DNA from: Streptomyces fuscichromogenes | Lineage (GTDB): Bacteria; Actinomycetota; Actinomycetes; Streptomycetales; Streptomycetaceae | NCBI RefSeq assembly: GCF_014645815.1 | Contig: NZ_BMML01000001.1 | Coordinates: 186,001-250,000, forward strand | Reading direction: 5' to 3' | Length of the DNA: 64,000 bases | Shown: piece by piece, positions 62,482 through 64,000 of the stretch | How positions within the stretch are numbered: position 1 is the first letter of the stretch | How the letters are laid out: each line of letters begins with the position of its first letter | The notes under the pieces: generated by a model | Database searches by the model: none | What the model was told of the DNA's origin: nothing | Seen by the model: only the letters and a program-made list of their open reading frames with translations | Translations under genes and position numbers: made by a program

Positions 62482-63567
62482 ATGCAGCCACCTGCCGCCG
62501 ACGACGCTCGCACCCGGACAGCCATGCCGACCACCGCCGTCACGGACCCGGACACCGCGCGGTCCGCCGCCCGGCCCGGGTACGCCATCAGCACCCGCGG
62601 CCTGGTCAAGAGCTACCGGGGCCCGGACGGAACGACCACCCACGCCGTGCGCGGCCTGGACCTGGACGTGCTCGAAGGCGAGACCTTCGCCTTCCTCGGC
62701 CCCAACGGCGCGGGGAAGTCCACCACCCTCGCCCTGCTGTGCGCGCTGGCCCGGCCCACCGCCGGACACGCCACGGTGGCGGGCGCCGACGTGCTCAGCC
62801 GGCCGGACCGGGTCCGCGCCGCGGTCGGCATGCTCTTCCAGCACAGCGCCCTGGACCCGGACCTGACGGCCGAACAGAACCTGTACATCCACGCCCGTCT
62901 CTACGGACTGCGCCGTCGGCACGCCCGCCCGCGCGTCACCGAGATGCTGGAGACGGTCGGGCTGGCCGAGCGGCGGCGGTCCCCGGTGCGCACCCTCTCC
63001 GGAGGCATGCGCCGCCGTCTGGAACTCGCCCGCGGCCTGCTGCACGCGCCCCGGGTGCTGTTCCTCGACGAGCCGACCACCGGACTCGACCCGCACGCCC
63101 GTGCCCAGGTCTGGGAGCACCTGCGCCTGCTGCCCGACCGGCACGGCTGCACGCTCTTCGTCACCACCCACTACCTGGAGGAGGCGGAGAACTGCGACCG
63201 CCTCGGCATCATCGACCACGGCCGGCTCGTGGCCGAGGGCACGCCCGGCGCGCTGAAGGCCGCGATCGGGGACGACCGGGTGGTGCTGCGCACCGACGAC
63301 GACGTGGCGGCACGACAGGTCGTGGGCCGGACCGCACCGTCCGGCCACGCCGTCACCCAGGACGCCGAGGGGGTGTCCCTGCGGGTGCCCGACGGCAGCG
63401 CCTGGATCCCCCGGCTGTGCGTGGCGCTGGCGGGCCACGGCATCGCCGTGCACGCCGCGTCCGCGACGCCGCCCACGCTCGACGACGTCTTCTTCCACCA
63501 CACCGGCCGCAGCATCCACGTCCCCCGGACCCACCGGGCACCGGCAGCGACCGAGGAGGCCCCATGA
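62482..63567 (+). CDS. lanT: ABC exporter ATPase of the lanthipeptide cluster
   Basis: A 361-residue cytoplasmic ATPase. Walker A GPNGAGKST, Q-loop LFQHSALD, signature LSGGMRRRLELARGL, Walker B VLFLDEPTTGLD, H-loop VTTHYLEEAE, and a DrrA-type C-terminal extension (LDDVFFHHTGRS). It is a two-gene ABC-2 exporter, not a peptidase-type LanT, so leader removal needs a separate protease, as in venezuelin-type clusters. ATG 62482 has GAGGA 7 nt upstream; GTG 62464 is an alternative six codons longer. The permease start overlaps its stop. Confidence 0.9.
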   Translation: MQPPAADDARTRTAMPTTAVTDPDTARSAARPGYAISTRGLVKSYRGPDGTTTHAVRGLDLDVLEGETFAFLGPNGAGKSTTLALLCALARPTAGHATVAGADVLSRPDRVRAAVGMLFQHSALDPDLTAEQNLYIHARLYGLRRRHARPRVTEMLETVGLAERRRSPVRTLSGGMRRRLELARGLLHAPRVLFLDEPTTGLDPHARAQVWEHLRLLPDRHGCTLFVTTHYLEEAENCDRLGIIDHGRLVAEGTPGALKAAIGDDRVVLRTDDDVAARQVVGRTAPSGHAVTQDAEGVSLRVPDGSAWIPRLCVALAGHGIAVHAASATPPTLDDVFFHHTGRSIHVPRTHRAPAATEEAP

Positions 63568-64000
63568 CCGCACCCGCCCGCCCGGCCCCGGACGCCTCCG
63601 CCACCCCTGACGACCCCGGCGGCACCGGCACCGGCATCGGCACCGACCGCGAGCCGGGGACCCGGCTGCGCCGTGAACTGCGCGCGGTCCATGCCCTGGT
63701 CCACCGCGATCTGCTGCGTCTGTCGGTACAGCGCGTCCACACCGCCCTGATGCTGCTCCAGCCGGTGCTCTACCTCTTCGTCCTGGGCGGCGGCCTGGCC
63801 GCCCTCATCCCCGACTCGTCGCTGGGGGTCGGCTACCAGGCCTACCTCTTCCCCGGCATGCTGATCATGACGGTCCAGGCGCCGGCCATCATCGTCGGGA
63901 TCCGCCTGATCACCGACCGGCAGAGCGGCTACCTGCGAGAACTGCTGATGACCCCGGTCAGCCGGTCCACCCTGCTGCTCGGCAGCTGCGCCGGCGGCAC
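63564..64000 (+). CDS. lanH: ABC-2 exporter permease of the lanthipeptide cluster, partial
   Basis: Partial: 145 codons are in the window and the frame runs off the right edge. It begins with a Pro/Thr/Gly-rich lead of about 40 residues, then an amphipathic helix (RRELRAVHALVHRDLLRLS) and the first membrane helices (LMLLQPVLYLFVLGGGLAAL; YQAYLFPGMLIMTVQAPAIIVGI). The ABC-2 coupling region TDRQSGYLRELLMTPVSR is present. The ATG overlaps the ATPase stop (ATGA at 63564-63567), so both are coupled. It should export the modified peptide or confer self-immunity. Confidence 0.88.
   Translation, partial: MTAPARPAPDASATPDDPGGTGTGIGTDREPGTRLRRELRAVHALVHRDLLRLSVQRVHTALMLLQPVLYLFVLGGGLAALIPDSSLGVGYQAYLFPGMLIMTVQAPAIIVGIRLITDRQSGYLRELLMTPVSRSTLLLGSCAGG

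Overview
The window is a piece of a Streptomyces chromosome. Evidence: very high G+C with G/C-biased third codon positions, many GTG starts, leaderless-type promoters (TANNNT about 7 nt before the start codon), and an ordered set of genes typical of the genus core (map, panB, a GlnA2-type glutamine synthetase, glnE, malR-malEFG, amylase, pullulanase). No rRNA, tRNA, CRISPR array or complete insertion sequence is visible.

Left part (1-16900): a truncated sialidase gene, a conserved small protein, an MFS exporter, map, an iron-regulated haem oxygenase, a site-2-protease-like membrane protease, a large SARP/AfsR-like regulator next to a DrrAB-type ABC exporter, a GNAT acetyltransferase, panB, a DHA2 drug exporter with its TetR-type regulator, and a membrane-anchored endonuclease/exonuclease/phosphatase-fold protein.

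Middle (17000-33000): an MFS exporter, a TPR protein, a secreted S53 peptidase, a DUF3105/DUF305 membrane pair, then a nitric-oxide response module (NsrR and flavohaemoglobin, each with a matching 23-bp box) split by a secreted HNH-like protein. The GlnA2-type ligase gene follows. Next come two adjacent unrecognised genes, a winged-helix/transmembrane protein and a 113-residue protein, that share a Gly/Gln/Asn-rich motif. Then a coupled run of phosphoesterase, MFS and beta-propeller-like genes, preceded by a broken PPOX flavoprotein gene.

Right-middle (33100-57040): glnE, a TetR/permease/amidohydrolase group, three tandem 83-bp repeats, a PAP2 phosphatase, and then a starch/maltodextrin locus: malR, malEFG, an alpha-glucosidase, a wrecked alpha-amylase gene, a DUF4232 protein, an alpha-amylase with two starch-binding domains, and a fused amylase-pullulanase. 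Secreted enzymes cut starch and glycogen, MalEFG imports the products, the cytoplasmic glucosidase finishes them, and MalR-type operators probably tie them together.

Right end (57100-64000): a receiver/PP2C phosphatase, then a class IV lanthipeptide cluster: synthetase (lyase, kinase, zinc-type cyclase), a 51-residue precursor too short for ordinary gene calling, a strong hairpin, and an ABC exporter that runs off the window.
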